Origin: Sciscionella marina DSM 45152
Lineage (GTDB): Bacteria > Actinomycetota > Actinomycetes > Mycobacteriales > Pseudonocardiaceae
DNA length: 64,000 bases
Assembly: GCF_000379465.1 (NCBI RefSeq)
Contig: NZ_KB905385.1
Span: 1 to 64,000, forward strand
Reading direction: 5' to 3'
Shown here: in pieces, positions 26,735 through 35,367 of the stretch
Position numbering within the stretch: the first letter of the stretch is position 1
Layout: each line of letters starts with the position of its first letter
Notes under the pieces: generated by a model
What the model was told of the DNA's origin: nothing
The model's database searches: none
The model's input: only the letters and a program-made list of their open reading frames with translations
Program-made: the position numbers and the translations under genes

Positions 26735-27580
26735 CTATTCGTAGAACAAATCGGAACCGGCCCAGGTTTCGCTGAACGGTTCGGTATGCCAGGTGCCCGG
26801 CGAGCAGCCGGTGATCCGCAGGAATTCCCTGCCGAAATGCGCCTGATCGGTGTACCCGCAACGGTCGGCGATCTCGCTGAGGCGCAACCGGCCGGAATCG
26901 AGCAGGGTGATCGCGTGCCTGGCGCGTACGACCCGGGCGAACTGTTTCGGGCCGACCCCGACATGTGTGCGCACCTGCTCGGAAAGATAGCGGGTGCTGC
27001 AGTGCAGCGCGGCCGCGAGCTCGGCCACGGTGGTGCGCCCGCGCGTGGCCCGGATCCGGCGCACCGCCCAGGCCGCGGCGGGGGAGGGCTGATGCGCGGT
27101 GCCGAGCCGGTCGATGAAGAACCGGTCGAGCAGGGCGAACCGTTCCGGCCACCGCGCGCAGTCGGCGAGCTGTTCGACGAGGCGGCGACCCGATGGGCCG
27201 AGCGCTTCCACCAGGTCGACCACCTGGGTCCCGAACTCGCCCATGCGGGTGCCCAGGATCATGCCCGCGACCAGCGGGGTGACGTCGATCTGCACACCGT
27301 GCTGATCACCGGGGTACTGAGTGTACGCCCAGCGGTCGCTGATGGCGGCGACGAAACTGGTCAGCTCCGTACTCGTGCCCGAGTCGAGCACCTTGATGCT
27401 CGGCCCGAAGCTGAGGATCAGCCCGACGAAACCGGTCGGCACCTCGCGCTGCAGCATCCGGACCCCGGAGTGCTCGCGGTAGCCGATGTAGCGGCCGACC
27501 AGCCCGCGCAGCTCCACGGCCGGGGCGCCGGTGGCCATCTCCCACCAGCCGGTCTCGGACTCCACGATGTGCGTGGCCAT
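26735..27580 (-). CDS. AraC-family transcriptional regulator
   Basis: 281 aa from ATG 27580. The N-terminal ~150 residues resemble a DUF6597-like sensory domain ('REHSGVRMLQREVPTGFVGLILSFG'). The C-terminal HTH pair reads 'TTVAELAAALHCSTRYLSEQVRTHVGVGPKQFARVVR' and 'LRLSEIADRCGYTDQAHFGREFLRITGCSPGTW'. It starts 37 bp after the aldehyde dehydrogenase stop and precedes the VOC and GMC genes, so it could regulate them or be carried on the pca transcript. Confidence 0.88.
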   Translation of the reverse strand: MATHIVESETGWWEMATGAPAVELRGLVGRYIGYREHSGVRMLQREVPTGFVGLILSFGPSIKVLDSGTSTELTSFVAAISDRWAYTQYPGDQHGVQIDVTPLVAGMILGTRMGEFGTQVVDLVEALGPSGRRLVEQLADCARWPERFALLDRFFIDRLGTAHQPSPAAAWAVRRIRATRGRTTVAELAAALHCSTRYLSEQVRTHVGVGPKQFARVVRARHAITLLDSGRLRLSEIADRCGYTDQAHFGREFLRITGCSPGTWHTEPFSETWAGSDLFYE

Positions 27581-27617
27581 GGCCCGAAAGTACCGCAATG
27601 TGCCGGGACCGCGGTAC

Positions 27618-29087
27618 TCACCGCCGCTGGTGCGCTGCTGCTGCGCCGCGCAGTGTGATCCAGCGAGTCTCGGTGAACGCGTCCACATTGGCCTCCGGGC
27701 CGCCGAAGCGGGAACCGGTCCCGGATGCGCCCAGACCGCCGAACGGGGCGACCGCCTCGTCGTTGATGGTCTGGTCGTTGATGTGCGCGATCCCGGTCGG
27801 GATCCGGTCGGCGAGCGCGAGCCCCTTGTCCAGGTCGGGGGTCAGGATGCCGAGAGCGAGCCCGTACTCGCTCGCGGCGGCGAGCCCGGCGGCCTCCTCG
27901 ATGCTCCCGAACGGGGCGACCGGCGCCACCGGACCGAAGATTTCGTTGTCGTAGGCGGGAATTCCGGGCGTGGCCCCGGCGAGCACGGTCGGCCGGTAGT
28001 ACGGCCCCTCGTGCTGTGCCCCGGTGACCGCCCGCGCACCCGCTTCGATGCTTGCCGTCACGATCCCGTGGATCTTGTCCCGCTGCGCGGCATCGATGAT
28101 CGGGCCGAGGTCGGCCTTGCCCCGGAACGGATCCCCGACGGTGAGCGCGGCGGCCCGTTCCGCGAGCCGTTCGGTGTACTCGCCGTAGAGCGATTCATGT
28201 ACCAGATGCCGTCCGGTCGCCATGCAGATCTGGCCCTGGTGGAAGTAGGCGCCCCGGCAGGCGGCGGTGACCGCGTGCTCGAGATCCGCGTCGGCCAGCA
28301 CGATCAGCGCGGAGTTCCCGCCGAGCTCCAGATGGGCGCGTTTGAGGTGGCGGCCCGCGGCCTCGCCGACCGCGCGGCCCGCGGCGGTGGAACCGGTGTA
28401 GGAGATCACCCGCACGTTCGGGTCCGCGACGAGCGCGGCCCCGGTCTCGGCCCCGCCGGGGAGCACGTGCAGCACGCCCTCGGGCACCCCGGCCTCGGCG
28501 AAGATCCGCGCCAGGGCCACCCCACCGCACACCGCGGTGCGTGGATCCGGTTTGAGCACGACGCTGTTGCCCAGCGCGAGCGCGGGGGCGACCGAGCGGA
28601 TGGACAGGATCAGCGGCGCGTTGAACGGGGCGATCACGCCGACCACCCCGGCGGGAATGCGGCGGGTCATGCTCAGTCGCGGTGCCTCGCTCGGCAGGAT
28701 CTGGCCGAGCGCGCGGGAGGGAAGCGCGGCGGCCTCGAAACATTCCTGTGCAGCGATGTGCAGTTCGAAGTTCGCCTTGTCCTCGATGCTGCCCGATTCC
28801 CGGATCAACCATTCCCGCAGTTCCGCGGCGTGCTCCTGCCACAGCCGTCCCGCGGTGCGCAGGATCTCCGCCCGCTCCTGAAACGGCCGCGCGGCCCAGT
28901 CCCGCTGCGCGGCCGCGGCGATTTCGGCGCTGTGACCCACATCCGCGCGGTCGGCGATCCCGATGCTGCCGAGTTCCGCCCCGGTCGCGGGCTCCCGGAC
29001 CGGGGCCGTGGTGCGCGCGGGCGTCCAGTCGCCGGTGTAGACCCGGCCTTGCCAGTTCTCAGCGGACACAGTGTCCAGCAAGGTCAT
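27618..29087 (-). CDS. aldehyde dehydrogenase, benzaldehyde dehydrogenase-like
   Basis: 489 aa. The catalytic Cys is in 'FHQGQICMATGR', the general base Glu in 'LELGGNSALIVL', and NAD(P) binding in 'ISYTGSTAAGRAVG'. 'GVVGVIAPFNAPLILSIRSVAPALALGNSVVLKP' matches the XylC/BadC type (benzaldehyde, vanillin or 4-hydroxybenzaldehyde). Its ATG overlaps the stop of pcaL (ATGA), placing it in the protocatechuate operon. With MdlC producing an aromatic aldehyde and PobA consuming 4-hydroxybenzoate, oxidation of 4-hydroxybenzaldehyde is the most economical role; this is inference. Confidence 0.9.
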   Translation of the reverse strand: MTLLDTVSAENWQGRVYTGDWTPARTTAPVREPATGAELGSIGIADRADVGHSAEIAAAAQRDWAARPFQERAEILRTAGRLWQEHAAELREWLIRESGSIEDKANFELHIAAQECFEAAALPSRALGQILPSEAPRLSMTRRIPAGVVGVIAPFNAPLILSIRSVAPALALGNSVVLKPDPRTAVCGGVALARIFAEAGVPEGVLHVLPGGAETGAALVADPNVRVISYTGSTAAGRAVGEAAGRHLKRAHLELGGNSALIVLADADLEHAVTAACRGAYFHQGQICMATGRHLVHESLYGEYTERLAERAAALTVGDPFRGKADLGPIIDAAQRDKIHGIVTASIEAGARAVTGAQHEGPYYRPTVLAGATPGIPAYDNEIFGPVAPVAPFGSIEEAAGLAAASEYGLALGILTPDLDKGLALADRIPTGIAHINDQTINDEAVAPFGGLGASGTGSRFGGPEANVDAFTETRWITLRGAAAAHQRR

Positions 29088-30196
29088 CAGTACTCCTCGG
29101 ATTCGGTGAGAATGGGAGCCGCGAGCCGGAACGCGGTGTTCGCCGCGGGAACCCCGCAGTAGATGGCCGACTGCAGCAGGACTTCCTTGATCTCGGCGAG
29201 GGTGACCCCGTTGCGCCGCGCCGCGCGCACGTGCATCGCGAACTCCTCGTGGTGCCCGAGCGCGATCATCGCGGTGAGCGTGATCAGCGAACGGTCCCGG
29301 CGTTCCAGACCGGGACGGGTCCAGATCTCGCCCCACGCGTAGCGGGTGATCAGATCCTGGAACTCGGCGGTGAACTCGGTGGTCGCGGCGATCGAACGGT
29401 CCACGTGCCGATCGCCGAGCACCGCGCGGCGCACGCTCATTCCGTCGCGCTCACCGCGGATCAGCGCCGCCGTGGTGGCCGGTGCCTCGGCCGGGATCAG
29501 GTGGGCCGCATCGGGAAGGGTGACCAGCTCCCCGTCCGCCACCGCATCGGCGATCTCGGTGAGCGAGGCAACCGGGGTGGGGACATCGTGCGCGCCCGCG
29601 ACCGCGAGCACCGGGATGTGGATTTCGGCGAGCCGGTCACGCACATCGAATCCGGCCAGCGCCTCGCAGGTCGCCGCGTAGCTCGCGGAATCCGTGCCAC
29701 GCAAGGCATCCAGCAGGGTCTCGGTGATGAACGGGTGCCGCTGCGCGAATCCCGGGGCGAACCAGCGGGCCAGTGAACCGTCCACCATGCTCGCGGTCCC
29801 GTGCGCGCGCACATGCTCGGCTCGCTCGCGCCAGGCGCCCGGTTCCCCGATCCGCGCCCCGGTGCACAGCAGGGTGGCGCGGGTGATCCGGTCCGGGGCG
29901 CGCAGCAGCAGCGCCAGCCCGACCGCGCCACCGATCGAATCGCCCGCGTACGCGAATTCGCGGTCACCGGCGAGTTCGAGCACCGCATCGGCGAGCTCCT
30001 CGACGGTGAACCCGGTCGCCGGAGCGCCGCGCCCGTGCCCGGGCAGATCCCAGGCGAGCACGTGGAACCGGGAGGCGAGTTGTTCGGCGCACGGCCCCCA
30101 CAGGGCGAGGGCGGATGTGCCGAGCGAGGGGCCGAGCACCAGCAGCGGCAGCTCCGGGTCCCCGAACCGGATCGCGGACAGTTCCCCTTCGTTCAT
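29087..30196 (-). CDS. pcaL: PcaL: fused 3-oxoadipate enol-lactonase / 4-carboxymuconolactone decarboxylase
   Basis: 369 aa. Residues ~1-250 are PcaD, an alpha/beta hydrolase with 'FHVLAWDLPGHGRG', the nucleophile elbow 'AYAGDSIGGAVG' and a His in 'LPDAAHLIPAE'. Residues ~255-369 are PcaC ('WGEIWTRPGLERRDRSLITLTAMIALGHHEEFAMHVRAARRNGVT' and 'AIYCGVPAANTAF'). The fusion performs the last two ring-opening steps to 3-oxoadipate and is known from actinomycetes. It overlaps pcaB at its start and the aldehyde dehydrogenase at its end, both by ATGA. Confidence 0.94.
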   Translation of the reverse strand: MNEGELSAIRFGDPELPLLVLGPSLGTSALALWGPCAEQLASRFHVLAWDLPGHGRGAPATGFTVEELADAVLELAGDREFAYAGDSIGGAVGLALLLRAPDRITRATLLCTGARIGEPGAWRERAEHVRAHGTASMVDGSLARWFAPGFAQRHPFITETLLDALRGTDSASYAATCEALAGFDVRDRLAEIHIPVLAVAGAHDVPTPVASLTEIADAVADGELVTLPDAAHLIPAEAPATTAALIRGERDGMSVRRAVLGDRHVDRSIAATTEFTAEFQDLITRYAWGEIWTRPGLERRDRSLITLTAMIALGHHEEFAMHVRAARRNGVTLAEIKEVLLQSAIYCGVPAANTAFRLAAPILTESEEY

Positions 30197-31281
30197 CGTT
30201 CCTCCGCCCGGCGCAGTATCTCGGTGATGATCGGTTCGGTCGCGCCCGGATCGGTCACCGCGAACTCGAGGTTTTCGGCCATTCGTTCGGTGCGCACCTC
30301 GAGCCCGCTGAGCAGTTCGGTCAGCTGATTCGCGGCCGCCGCGGTGCTCCGGCCCAGGGTGCGCAGGCTCGCCCATTCCAGGTGCCAGGCACCATCCGGG
30401 CGCTCGTCAAGGGATTCGGCCGCGGCCAGGTGCAGCTGCGCGCCGTGCGCGGGTGTGGCGAGCGCGGCCCGCCGGACGAGCACCGAGAGCACCGGGTTGA
30501 CCTTGTGCGGCATGGCCGAGGAACCGCCCCGGCCCTCGGCGCGCGGCTCGGCGAGCTCCCCGATCTCCGGGCGGGAGGCGGTCAGCACATCGTTCGCGAT
30601 CCGGCCGAAGGCATCGGTGCATTCGAGCAACGCCTCGCCGATCCTGGTGACCGGGGCGCGCGCGGTGTGCCAGGGAAGCGCCGGTTCGAGCTTTAGCGAA
30701 CGCGCGGTGACTCCGGCCAGTTCGATCGCGGACTCCCCGATCCCGGCCAGATTGCCCACCGCACCACCGATCTGGGCGGGAAACCGCAGCGCCCGCACCC
30801 GGTCCCGGGCATCGAGAACGCCGCGCAGCCAGGTCGCGGCGCGCAGCCCGAAGGTGGTCGGCATGGCATGCTGGGTGAGCGTGCGGGCGACCATCGGGGT
30901 GCCACGGTGTGCGCGGACGAGCCCGCACAGCGCGCCGATCTGCGCGTCCAGCTCGCCGAGCAGCTGCCCGGCGAGCTCCCGGGTGCACAGCATCAGTGCG
31001 GTGTCCAGCACATCCTGGCTGGTCAGACCCTGATGCAGGGGAACATCGGCGGGCAAGCGCTCGCGCAGCACGGCGAGCAGCGGGATGACTGGATTGCCCC
31101 CGGCTTCGGCCGCGCGCGCGATCGCGGGAATATCGGCCTCGGTGACCAGGCCGTCGAGTTCGCGGGGTGCCCCGAGCGCGCCGAGCCAGGCGGATTCCAC
31201 CCGGAGCATGGCGCGCAGCAGCGCCGGTTCGCTCAGCGGTTCCCCCGCCCGCTCCGCGCCCGGCCAGAACAGGTCAGTCAT
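30193..31281 (-). CDS. pcaB: 3-carboxy-cis,cis-muconate cycloisomerase
   Basis: 362 aa of the aspartase/fumarase superfamily. The signature 'GGSSAMPHKVNPVL' (about 252-265) holds the mobile catalytic Ser loop, and 'GLTSQDVLDTALMLCTREL' and 'TLTQHAMPTTFGLRAATWL' supply the other conserved regions. It cyclises 3-carboxymuconate to 4-carboxymuconolactone. At 362 aa it is shorter than Pseudomonas PcaB (~450), having a reduced C-terminal domain as in other actinomycete versions. Overlaps pcaG by 8 bp and pcaL by 4 bp. Confidence 0.93.
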   Translation of the reverse strand: MTDLFWPGAERAGEPLSEPALLRAMLRVESAWLGALGAPRELDGLVTEADIPAIARAAEAGGNPVIPLLAVLRERLPADVPLHQGLTSQDVLDTALMLCTRELAGQLLGELDAQIGALCGLVRAHRGTPMVARTLTQHAMPTTFGLRAATWLRGVLDARDRVRALRFPAQIGGAVGNLAGIGESAIELAGVTARSLKLEPALPWHTARAPVTRIGEALLECTDAFGRIANDVLTASRPEIGELAEPRAEGRGGSSAMPHKVNPVLSVLVRRAALATPAHGAQLHLAAAESLDERPDGAWHLEWASLRTLGRSTAAAANQLTELLSGLEVRTERMAENLEFAVTDPGATEPIITEILRRAEER

Positions 31282-31807
31282 GGTTCAGAAACACTGTTTC
31301 CCTCTCGCCCTGGAGCACCACGTCGAACCGTAGTCCCTCGGGATCGGTTGCGGCGCACAGGGTTTCCGCGCGTTCCCGGGGCAGCGCGGACAGCAGCGGA
31401 TCGGCGGCGAAGTCCTGGCCGGGCAGGTACACGCGGGTGAACAGGCGGTCGAGCAGCCCGCGGGCGAGCACGGTCAGCGCGATGAACGGGGCGTGTCCCG
31501 GTTCGGTCGCCCCAGGGCGCACCGTGGTGAACGAGTAGGTGCCGGTGCGGTCGCTTGCCGCGCGCCCCCAACCGGTGAACGTGTACCCGTCCCGGTGCAG
31601 CGAACCCGGTTCGCGGGAAACCCGGCCAGCGCCATCGGCCTGCCAGATCTCCAGGAGCGCGTCCGGGACCGGATCGCCCGCCCCGTCGAGCACCGTGCCG
31701 TGCAGCCGGATCGCGTCCGGGTGGCTCCGGTCGACGAGTTGTTCGCCGCCCGCATAGGGCAGCGCATAGCCGAAGAACGGCCCGACTGTCTGGCCTGGCG
31801 TGGTCAC
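31274..31807 (-). CDS. pcaG: protocatechuate 3,4-dioxygenase, alpha subunit
   Basis: 177 aa from GTG 31807, which directly gives the usual N-terminus 'TTPGQTVGPFFGYALPY' and has AGGAAGG about 11 nt upstream. The intradiol beta-barrel is marked by 'IRLHGTVLDGAGDPVPDALLEIWQADGAGR' and 'YSFTTVRPGATEPGHAPFIALTVLARGLLDRLFTRVYLPG'. The alpha subunit lacks the iron ligands and pairs with PcaH. The start overlaps the stop of the 28-codon mini-ORF that separates it from pcaH. Confidence 0.93.
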   Translation of the reverse strand: MTTPGQTVGPFFGYALPYAGGEQLVDRSHPDAIRLHGTVLDGAGDPVPDALLEIWQADGAGRVSREPGSLHRDGYTFTGWGRAASDRTGTYSFTTVRPGATEPGHAPFIALTVLARGLLDRLFTRVYLPGQDFAADPLLSALPRERAETLCAATDPEGLRFDVVLQGERETVFLNHD

Positions 31808-31890
31808 GAGAAGCGGTCCTTCCTGAGCATCGTAGTGAGCGTCAGCGAGCGAGGAGCGCAGGGAAGGCCGCATCGGGGCAGCACGGTCAT
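31804..31890 (-). other. coupled mini-ORF between pcaH and pcaG
   Basis: The ATG at 31890 overlaps the pcaH stop (ATGA), and a 28-codon frame (MTVLPRCGLPCAPRSL...) ends in a TGA overlapping the pcaG GTG. The architecture equals that of the MIRU-like elements elsewhere in the window, but the sequence is different. On the opposite strand it shows GTGAGCG and GCGAGCGAGGAGCG repeats, so an insertion in reverse orientation is possible. A translated product is uncertain. Confidence 0.55.
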
Positions 31891-32621
31891 TCCGCCTCCG
31901 TCAGCGTCTGTTCGCGCCCGCCGAGCACGATGTCCCAACGGTAACCGGTGCTCCATTCGGGGACGGTGAGCTCGTGGTCGTAGCGGGCGATCAGCCGTTC
32001 CCTCGCCCGCTGATCGGTGATCGAACAGAAGATCGGGTCCAGTCCGAACAACGGGTCCCCGGGAAAATACATCTGGGTGATCAGCCGCTCGGTGAACTGG
32101 TTGCCGAACAAGGAGAAATGAATGTGCGCCGGTCGCCAGGCATTGGTGTGGTTGCGCCAGGGATAGGGGCCGGGCTTGATCGTGGTGAACCGGTACCAGC
32201 CGTCCTGATCGGTCAGGCAGCGCCCGACCCCGGTGAAGTTCGGGTCGATCGGGGCCGGGTGCTGATCGCGCTTGTGGATGTAGCGCCCGGACGCGTTGGC
32301 CTGCCACACCTCCACCAGCTGCTCGCGCACCGGTTTGCCCGCGGCATCGGTGACCCGGCCGGTGACCACGATGCGTTCACCGATCGGTTCGCCGCGGTGC
32401 TGGATGGTCAGGTCCGCCTCGAGCGGATCCACATCGCGGTGCCCGAACACCGGGACCGCACGCTCGATCGTCTCCGGATCCGCGTGCTGCGGGTCCTTGG
32501 TCGGATGCCGCAACAGGCTGCTGCGATAGGGCGGATAGTCCAGCTTGGGCTGGGCACCGCCGCGCCCGGCGAGGGCATCGATCTCGGCGCTGATCTCGGA
32601 CTGGGTGGCTGCGTCGCTCAC
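31887..32621 (-). CDS. pcaH: protocatechuate 3,4-dioxygenase, beta subunit
   Basis: 244 aa from GTG 32621. This iron-bearing subunit cleaves protocatechuate between its hydroxyls. Expected Fe(III) ligands are visible: Tyr in 'ASGRYIHKRDQHPAP', Tyr in 'IKPGPYPWRNHTNAWRPAHIHFS', and the two His of that last segment. The N-terminal region 'DYPPYRSSLLRHPTKDP' is typical of the subunit. First gene of the pca operon; two tandem copies of the 77-bp mini-ORF element lie immediately upstream, and the IclR regulator is divergent. Confidence 0.95.
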   Translation of the reverse strand: MSDAATQSEISAEIDALAGRGGAQPKLDYPPYRSSLLRHPTKDPQHADPETIERAVPVFGHRDVDPLEADLTIQHRGEPIGERIVVTGRVTDAAGKPVREQLVEVWQANASGRYIHKRDQHPAPIDPNFTGVGRCLTDQDGWYRFTTIKPGPYPWRNHTNAWRPAHIHFSLFGNQFTERLITQMYFPGDPLFGLDPIFCSITDQRARERLIARYDHELTVPEWSTGYRWDIVLGGREQTLTEAE

Positions 32622-32777
32622 GACTACACCTCGCTGGTGCTCGGCTTCGCCGTTCGCGAAGGCTGCTGTGTTTTCGGTTCGCTCGCAGGCTCGCTCACGT
32701 CTACACCTCGCTGGTGCTCGGCTTCGCCGTTCGCGAAGGCTGCTGTGTTTTCGGTTCGCTCGCAGGCTCGCTCACGA
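32622..32777 (-). repeat. two tandem 77-bp MIRU-like elements upstream of pcaH
   Basis: 32701-32777 and 32624-32700 are direct repeats differing at one base. On the minus strand each starts GTGAGCGAGCCTGCGAGCGA and ends AGCGAGGTGTAGAC. Each encodes a 24-codon ORF (VSEPASEPKTQQPS..., 32701-32775 and 32624-32698) whose TAG is 2 nt before the next GTG; the last GTG is pcaH. GAGGTG in the 3' end serves as the next Shine-Dalgarno. Confidence 0.8.
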
Positions 32778-32846
32778 CTTGCACGCTAGGTGCTCGTATC
32801 GTGGGGGAGCGAGGCCGGACTTCTGCTCAGTGAAAGGAGCGTGGCC

Positions 32847-33623
32847 ATGGCGGGCAATGCCGCGAAGCCGGGGGTCAGTGTGACCTCCCGAGCGCTCGCG
32901 CTGCTCGGCGCCTTCGACACCGCGCACCGCAGCCTGACTCTGACCGAACTGGCCGCGCGTGCGGATGTCCCGCTGGCCACGGCGCACCGGCTGGTGGGCG
33001 AGCTCGTCGGCTGGGGCGCGCTGGTGCGCAGGCCATCGGGGAACTACGTGGTGGGCAAACGGATCTGGGATCTCGGCCTGCTCGCCCCGGTGCAGGCGGG
33101 GCTGCGCCAGATCGCCTCGCCGTTCCTGCACGACATCTACGGGGCGACCCTGGCCACGGTGCACATGGCGGTGCGCGAGGGCACGAACGTGCTCTACGTG
33201 GACCGGCTTTCCGGGCACGCCTCGGTGCCCGTGGTCAGCGAGATCGGCTCCCGGCTTCCGCTGCACGCCACCGGGGTGGGCAAGGTGCTGCTCGCGTATG
33301 CCCCGCCGGAGGTGCGCCAGGAGGTGCTCGCCGGGCTGCACCGGGTGACGCCTTACACCGTGGTGCAACCGGGCCGGTTGCGCGCCGACATCCGCCGCGT
33401 GCAGCGGGAGGGTTTCGCCCAGACCGTGGACGAGATGAGCCTCGGCGCCTGCTCGGTCGCGGTGCCCATCCACATCCCGGACGGCACCGTGATCGCGGCG
33501 CTCGGGGTCGTGGTGCCCCGGCTCAACCGGGATCGCCCGCGACTGCTGGCCGCGCTGAACGTCGCCGCGCAGGGGATCGGCCGCAGTGTGCCACCCGATC
33601 TTCCGCTCAGTGAAAGCTCGTGA
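32847..33623 (+). CDS. IclR-family regulator of the pca/pob genes
   Basis: 258 aa from ATG 32847 with AAAGGAGC 7 nt upstream. The N-terminal winged HTH reads 'SRALALLGAFDTAHRSLTLTELAARADVPLATAHRLVGELVGWGALVR', and the C-terminal effector domain includes 'VGKVLLAYAPPEVRQEVLAGLHRVTPYTV' and 'GFAQTVDEMSLGACSVAVPI'. PcaR, PcaU and PobR belong to this family and respond to protocatechuate, 3-oxoadipate or 4-hydroxybenzoate. It stands between pcaH (divergent) and pobA (downstream, 37 bp), so it probably controls both. Confidence 0.9.
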   Translation: MAGNAAKPGVSVTSRALALLGAFDTAHRSLTLTELAARADVPLATAHRLVGELVGWGALVRRPSGNYVVGKRIWDLGLLAPVQAGLRQIASPFLHDIYGATLATVHMAVREGTNVLYVDRLSGHASVPVVSEIGSRLPLHATGVGKVLLAYAPPEVRQEVLAGLHRVTPYTVVQPGRLRADIRRVQREGFAQTVDEMSLGACSVAVPIHIPDGTVIAALGVVVPRLNRDRPRLLAALNVAAQGIGRSVPPDLPLSESS

Positions 33624-33660
33624 TGGCGTGCGGGTACCCCGGTCGAGTTCACTGCCAGCC

Positions 33661-34836
33661 ATGCGTACCCAGGTCGCCATCATCGGCGCGGGCCCGGCCG
33701 GGCTGCTGCTCTCCCATCTGCTCGCCGAGGGCGGTATCGAATCGGTCGTGCTCGAGACGCGGACTCGCGAATACGTGGAATCGCGCATCCGGGCCGGGAT
33801 CCTCGAGCACTCCACCGTGGAACTGCTCGACTCGCTCGGTCTCGGCAAGCGGGTGCACGCCGAGGGGGATCCGCACAACGGGATCTACCTGCAGTGGCCG
33901 CAGGAGCGCCACCACATCGACTTCGCCGGGCTCGTCGGGCGCCGCGTCTGGGTGTACGGGCAGACCGAACTGCAGCGCGATCTCGGTGTCGCGCGGGAGA
34001 CCGGTGGGCAGCCGATCCACTACGGGATCAGCGATACCGCCGTGCACGAGGTGGTGACCGAGCATCCCTCGGTCACCTTCACCGACAGCGCGGGACGGGC
34101 GCAGCGGATCACCGCGGATGTGGTCGTCGGCTGCGATGGGTCCTTCGGGCCGAGCCGCGCCGCCGTCCCCGAACACGCCCGCAGCACTTGGGAACACACC
34201 TATCCGTATTCCTGGCTGGGGGTGCTCGCCGATGTCGCCCCGTCCACCGATGAACTGATCTATGCCTGGCACCCGGACGGGTTCGCCATGCACTCCATGC
34301 GCTCGGCGAGCGTGAGCAGGCTGTATCTGCAGGTGCCCGCGGGCACCGATATCGCGGACTGGTCCGATGACCGTATCTGGACCGCGCTGGCCACCCGGCT
34401 CGGGCACGGGCAGGGCGGGTGGACGCTGAATCCCGGGCCCATCACCGAGAAAAGCGTGCTGCCGATGCGCAGTTTCGTCATGGCCCCGCTGCGGCACGGC
34501 AGGCTGTTCCTCGCCGGGGACGCCGGGCACATCGTCCCGCCGACCGGGGCCAAGGGGCTCAACCTCGCCGTCGCCGATGTCGCCTTGCTCGCGCCCGCGC
34601 TGATCGCGCTGCTCGGCGAGGGCGACGACCGGCTCGCCGAGGAGTACTCCGAAACCGCGCTGCGCCGGATCTGGCGGTGCACCCACTTCTCCTGGTGGAT
34701 GACCACCATGCTGCACCAGAGCGGCGATCCCTTCGACGCGCAGCTACAGCTGTCCCAGTTGCGGTGGGTGGCGAGCAGCACGGCCGCGGCGACCGGGCTT
34801 GCGGAGAACTACGCGGGTCTGCCGATCGGGTTCTGA
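33661..34836 (+). CDS. pobA: 4-hydroxybenzoate 3-monooxygenase
   Basis: 391 aa. FAD binding 'VAIIGAGPAGLLLSHLLAEGGI' begins the protein; 'ESRIRAGILEHSTVELL' and 'GRLFLAGDAGHIVPPTGAKGLNLAVAD' are the DG and GD motifs of class A flavin monooxygenases and are almost identical to PobA. 'YPYSWLGVLAD' carries the substrate-site Tyr region. It hydroxylates 4-hydroxybenzoate to protocatechuate using NAD(P)H and O2, feeding PcaGH next door. Transcribed after the IclR regulator. Confidence 0.95.
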   Translation: MRTQVAIIGAGPAGLLLSHLLAEGGIESVVLETRTREYVESRIRAGILEHSTVELLDSLGLGKRVHAEGDPHNGIYLQWPQERHHIDFAGLVGRRVWVYGQTELQRDLGVARETGGQPIHYGISDTAVHEVVTEHPSVTFTDSAGRAQRITADVVVGCDGSFGPSRAAVPEHARSTWEHTYPYSWLGVLADVAPSTDELIYAWHPDGFAMHSMRSASVSRLYLQVPAGTDIADWSDDRIWTALATRLGHGQGGWTLNPGPITEKSVLPMRSFVMAPLRHGRLFLAGDAGHIVPPTGAKGLNLAVADVALLAPALIALLGEGDDRLAEEYSETALRRIWRCTHFSWWMTTMLHQSGDPFDAQLQLSQLRWVASSTAAATGLAENYAGLPIGF

Positions 34837-35367
34837 GCGCCCGGACCGGTCGATCATCGGCATCAGCGGGCTCCCCGGCCCGGAAATCCTCGCGGAGATC
34901 CGGCGACTGCCAGTTATCCGGACGTACCGGCGAACGCGGTGACCGGGCGGGGTGAATTCGGGTTTCCGTTGTGGATTCGGACTGCCCATTCGGTCCCGTG
35001 GATGAGGTCATGGTGTTGGCGACAGAGGAGCACCATGTCGTCGGGAACGGTGCGGCCGCCCTTTGCGCGGATGGGCGCAGCCGTTGTCGCGGGCGATGGG
35101 TCCTCGGCGGGGTTTCGGGGGTGCGGTGCGTTCGCGGCCGCCCACGGCGAGTACTTCGCCCTCGGAACCGAGCACGTGGGAATGATCCCGGCATCACAGG
35201 CCATGGATCCGCCGTAGCCGAATTCGACCGCCGCACCGTCTTTCTCCCACTGTGCGGCCAGATGCGGCAACTCGGCCCCGGCACGCCGCACCACGGCCCT
35301 GTGTATCGGCGGTGTTCGGCAGGCACTTCCGCGCACGCCGGAGCAGCACGAGCGGTAGCGTCGGGCC
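34837..35367. other. gap between pobA and the ligase gene
   Basis: Lower GC than neighbours. Apart from the HNH remnant on the minus strand (34914-35336) nothing coding or structural is evident. Confidence 0.5.
34914..35336 (-). pseudogene. truncated HNH endonuclease (DUF222/13E12-like C-terminus)
   Basis: A 140-codon frame contains 'PDDMVLLCRQHHDLIHGTEWAVRIHNG', the HH...H end of an HNH nuclease motif as found at the C-terminus of DUF222-type proteins. The long N-terminal DUF222 domain is absent and the first Cys pair is unclear ('ACDAGIIPTCSV'). It looks like the 3' remnant of a larger gene. A small intact HNH protein cannot be excluded. Confidence 0.5.

Noticed and set aside
32622-32777. 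CRISPR-like interpretation of the tandem repeats
   Set aside because: The repeats are contiguous 77-bp units without spacers, each coding for a mini-ORF, and no cas gene is present.
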